This document shows positions 62,160-64,000 of a stretch of 64,000 bases of DNA, piece by piece. The position numbers and the translations under genes were made by a program. The notes below the pieces were generated by a model, which ran no database searches, had not been told where the DNA came from, and saw only the letters and a program-made list of their open reading frames with translations. This stretch comes from Pseudomonas fluorescens. Its GTDB lineage: Bacteria > Pseudomonadota > Gammaproteobacteria > Pseudomonadales > Pseudomonadaceae. The stretch covers positions 124,001-188,000 of the forward strand of contig NZ_LVEJ01000010.1 of the NCBI RefSeq assembly GCF_001648775.1. Direction: 5' to 3'. Numbering within the stretch: the stretch's first letter is position 1; each line of letters begins with the position of its first letter.

Positions 62160-62183
62160 AGAGTCCGTGGCTCCACGGACTCT
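62160..62183 (+). terminator. Terminator of mexS
   Basis: AGAGTCCGTGG (62160-62170) and CCACGGACTCT (62173-62183), a near-perfect 10-11 bp stem with a small loop, followed by TCTGCGTTTATT, 11 bases after the mexS stop. Confidence 0.88.
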
Positions 62184-62336
62184 TCTGCGTTTATTCCTTC
62201 TGAAAAACAGATCTGCGCGGGTGCTGCATCCGCGGTCGTTCAGCAACTGAACTGGTTTTTGCCCTCGATCTGTATCTTCTAATCACACTTTAAGCCCTGA
62301 TAATTGAATGATTACTTTCATCTCAAGGAATGAGTC

Positions 62337-62516
62337 ATGGCTGTGCATTCAATTTGCCCCGAGCAATATCATTCGGCTAGCTCTTCTGGTCGTGCCAATT
62401 TTTGTTTAATTGCTGTAGGGCTATTCGGAAACCACATCTCTTTTTCTTGTACTCATTTTCCGTGGGATGCTGTGGGAAGTTTCCTAGGAATATTTAACGT
62501 TAAAATAACTCGTTGA
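62337..62516 (+). CDS. Possible small ORF, no known family
   Basis: A 59-codon frame from ATG 62337 with AAGGA about seven bases upstream, a better ribosome site than most random frames. The product starts MAVHSICPEQYH, has three Cys, and carries a hydrophobic middle (FCLIAVGLFG). The composition is AT-rich like the surrounding 550-base gap (62149-62695), in which I see nothing else except the mexS terminator. It could be a real small protein or a chance frame. No homologue is recognised. Confidence 0.25.
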   Translation: MAVHSICPEQYHSASSSGRANFCLIAVGLFGNHISFSCTHFPWDAVGSFLGIFNVKITR

Positions 62517-62695
62517 AAAACAGTAAGTTAAAGTTGTTTTGCGGGCGACTTGCGGATTTCTGATGCTCAAGTGTTTCAAATAACTACAAATTTGTAAGTG
62601 TTAGCATCTGAGCGTCTATTACTTATTGATGAATTGTCGCGAAGCAGGCGTTTGAACTGCTGCGGCAGGAATCTTTTTATACCGGGTAAATACCG

Positions 62696-64000
62696 ATGAG
62701 CACGATCCATGATCAGGCAATGAACTATGTCTACCAGCAAGTCTTGCAACGTTTGCTGAGTTTCTTCTCTCGCGCAGAGCGCACGGCATTGCAGTTGCTG
62801 ATTCAGCGACTGGTCGTGGCCGCTGGCGGCATGGATAACATTGGTCACTTCAAAGTACTGGTAAACCAGTCCGGCTCTCGCGACAGCTGCTACACACTGG
62901 CGTTGCTGCGGGCCGCGCAATTGAGCCTCGCCGTCCGGGCCCCGGCGACCTTCCAGCTGCGCGTGGCGACCCTGCGCTGGAACGGTGACAGCGCAATGGC
63001 GTTGCAAAACATGCACCGCAGCTACGCCGCGCTGTTTCTCTACGACGATCCTCGGGTCGAATTGCTGATGGTCGATCATCGCGAGGTGTTGCCGTTCGAT
63101 TATCAGACGCCGATCTGTGACGGCGGGCGTGAAGCCAATCGGATAAATCTGCTGCTGATCGCACATCGGCGAACCTTCAGTGAAACACTCGAGTTGTGGG
63201 ATGACGCGTATCTGGCTACCGCCGAGTATTACGGCCAGATTGCCCGTTGGAACAATGGCGTCGACGCAATGATCGGTGCTGAATCGCCGCGCCGGCAGCA
63301 GCACTTCATGAGCGGCTTGAGTCGCGCGCTGCAAAAAGCGGCAATTGCCGGGCCGCTGGCCAGTACCGCCGGTTTTGAGCTGCTGTTCCCGTTACTCGAC
63401 GGGCTGGGCGGAGATTTCTACCGTGAGTTCTACGCCGACGAAGAACAGATTACCTGGCGCCCCGAGGGTCAGTACGAGGCCTGTCGGCGCACCGGCTTCG
63501 TCAATATCAACGACATGATCGTCGGTAAACTTGAAGAACGCTGGCCCTTGCTCACGGAGTTCCTTGGCTTCCAGGTCGATGATTTGACGCTGTATCAAGG
63601 TGATGACGAGTACGCAGACCCCTTGGTCGCCGCGCATTTGCGCGGTCTGCAGGCGCAAATCATTGAAGGCCGAACCTACGAGGCCGGCATCAGCGAGCAT
63701 CTGCAGAACACCTTGCTGGAGATGCGTCGCAAGCAGGTGCCCGAGCCGGTGTGCGAGCAACTGCTCGCCGGTTTTGGTGATCTGCACGATCCCGACCTTT
63801 TGCGTGCACAGTCGCAAGCATGGCTATTGGCCAATTTCGACCTGAACGAAGTGCAGCTGACCTGCCTTTTGTTTGCACCTTTCATTGATCACGGTGCCGG
63901 TCTCGAACAATTTTTGCGTCATTGCCATCCGGGCATGTTGGTGGCATTGCCGGATCTGCACCGGGCAATGCAGGGCCAGCATGCGCCGGAGCAGGTGCTG
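62696..64000 (+). CDS. Unidentified large protein, 5' part (runs off the window)
   Basis: An open frame from ATG 62696 continues with no stop to the last base, giving 435 codons so far. The start is MSTIHDQAMNYVYQQVLQRL; no signal peptide. Soluble, with features such as RAERTALQLLIQRLVVAAGG, CDGGREANRINLLLIAHRR, FELLFPLLDGLGGDFYREFY and WPLLTEFLGFQVDDLTLYQG. Codon use is normal for a GC-rich pseudomonad gene. The upstream gap is AT-rich. I do not recognise the family; it resembles the large orphan proteins that pseudomonads carry near toxin or secretion genes, but this is only an impression. It is certain that the gene is coding and truncated by the window edge. Confidence 0.8.
   Translation, partial: MSTIHDQAMNYVYQQVLQRLLSFFSRAERTALQLLIQRLVVAAGGMDNIGHFKVLVNQSGSRDSCYTLALLRAAQLSLAVRAPATFQLRVATLRWNGDSAMALQNMHRSYAALFLYDDPRVELLMVDHREVLPFDYQTPICDGGREANRINLLLIAHRRTFSETLELWDDAYLATAEYYGQIARWNNGVDAMIGAESPRRQQHFMSGLSRALQKAAIAGPLASTAGFELLFPLLDGLGGDFYREFYADEEQITWRPEGQYEACRRTGFVNINDMIVGKLEERWPLLTEFLGFQVDDLTLYQGDDEYADPLVAAHLRGLQAQIIEGRTYEAGISEHLQNTLLEMRRKQVPEPVCEQLLAGFGDLHDPDLLRAQSQAWLLANFDLNEVQLTCLLFAPFIDHGAGLEQFLRHCHPGMLVALPDLHRAMQGQHAPEQVL

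Overview
The window is chromosomal DNA of a fluorescent pseudomonad, most likely in the Pseudomonas fluorescens group. Three things support this. It holds a complete mannitol/arabitol operon in the P. fluorescens order mtlEFGKDYZ with mtlR upstream. It holds mexEF-oprN with mexT and mexS that match the P. aeruginosa proteins closely from memory. It also carries five pairs of a REP palindrome (GTGGGAGCGAGCCTGCTCG...) typical of this group. No rRNA, tRNA, CRISPR array or transposase was seen.

Layout. 1-870: an inverted-repeat-bounded segment and a small pseudomonad-type gene. 0.9-11.3 kb (minus strand): a type VI secretion cargo island running vgrG, a DUF4123 adaptor, a 1188-residue LysM effector of unknown toxin type, then four tandem periplasmic Sel1-repeat paralogues that are probable immunity proteins. 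One of the four is broken by a single-base frameshift. 11.7-13.7 kb: an OprD-family porin and a lytic-transglycosylase lipoprotein. 13.8-23.8 kb: the mannitol operon and its AraC-type activator, with palindromic repeats at three internal gene junctions. 23.8-34.5 kb: an accessory region with a PI-PLC-like protein, two paralogous proteins of about 1290 residues that look like large toxins with a C-terminal HExxH metalloprotease domain, and a glycosyltransferase between them. 34.5-46.1 kb: a dense signalling region (hybrid kinase, CheR, CheB, receiver-kinase, receiver; then, on the other strand, KaiC-like ATPase and kinase; plus a TPR protein). 46.1-49.5 kb: an AaeB-type exporter operon. 49.7-55.6 kb: mexEF-oprN. 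55.9-59.6 kb: an M20 dipeptidase and a second T6SS cargo module (PAAR, lipase, lipoprotein immunity). 59.9-62.1 kb: mexT and divergent mexS. 62.7 kb to the end: the 5' part of an unidentified large gene.

How the parts work together. Mannitol enters through MtlEFGK, is oxidised to fructose by MtlD and phosphorylated by MtlZ; MtlY handles the xylulose arising from arabitol. MexT would activate mexEF-oprN under redox control from MexS. Both T6SS modules lack structural genes, so their cargo must be fired by an apparatus encoded elsewhere. The most unusual content is the LysM effector with its multiplied immunity array, the twin metalloprotease-tipped giant proteins, and a T6SS lipase module sitting between mexT and its target operon. 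All family assignments were made by reading the translations; no database search was run.
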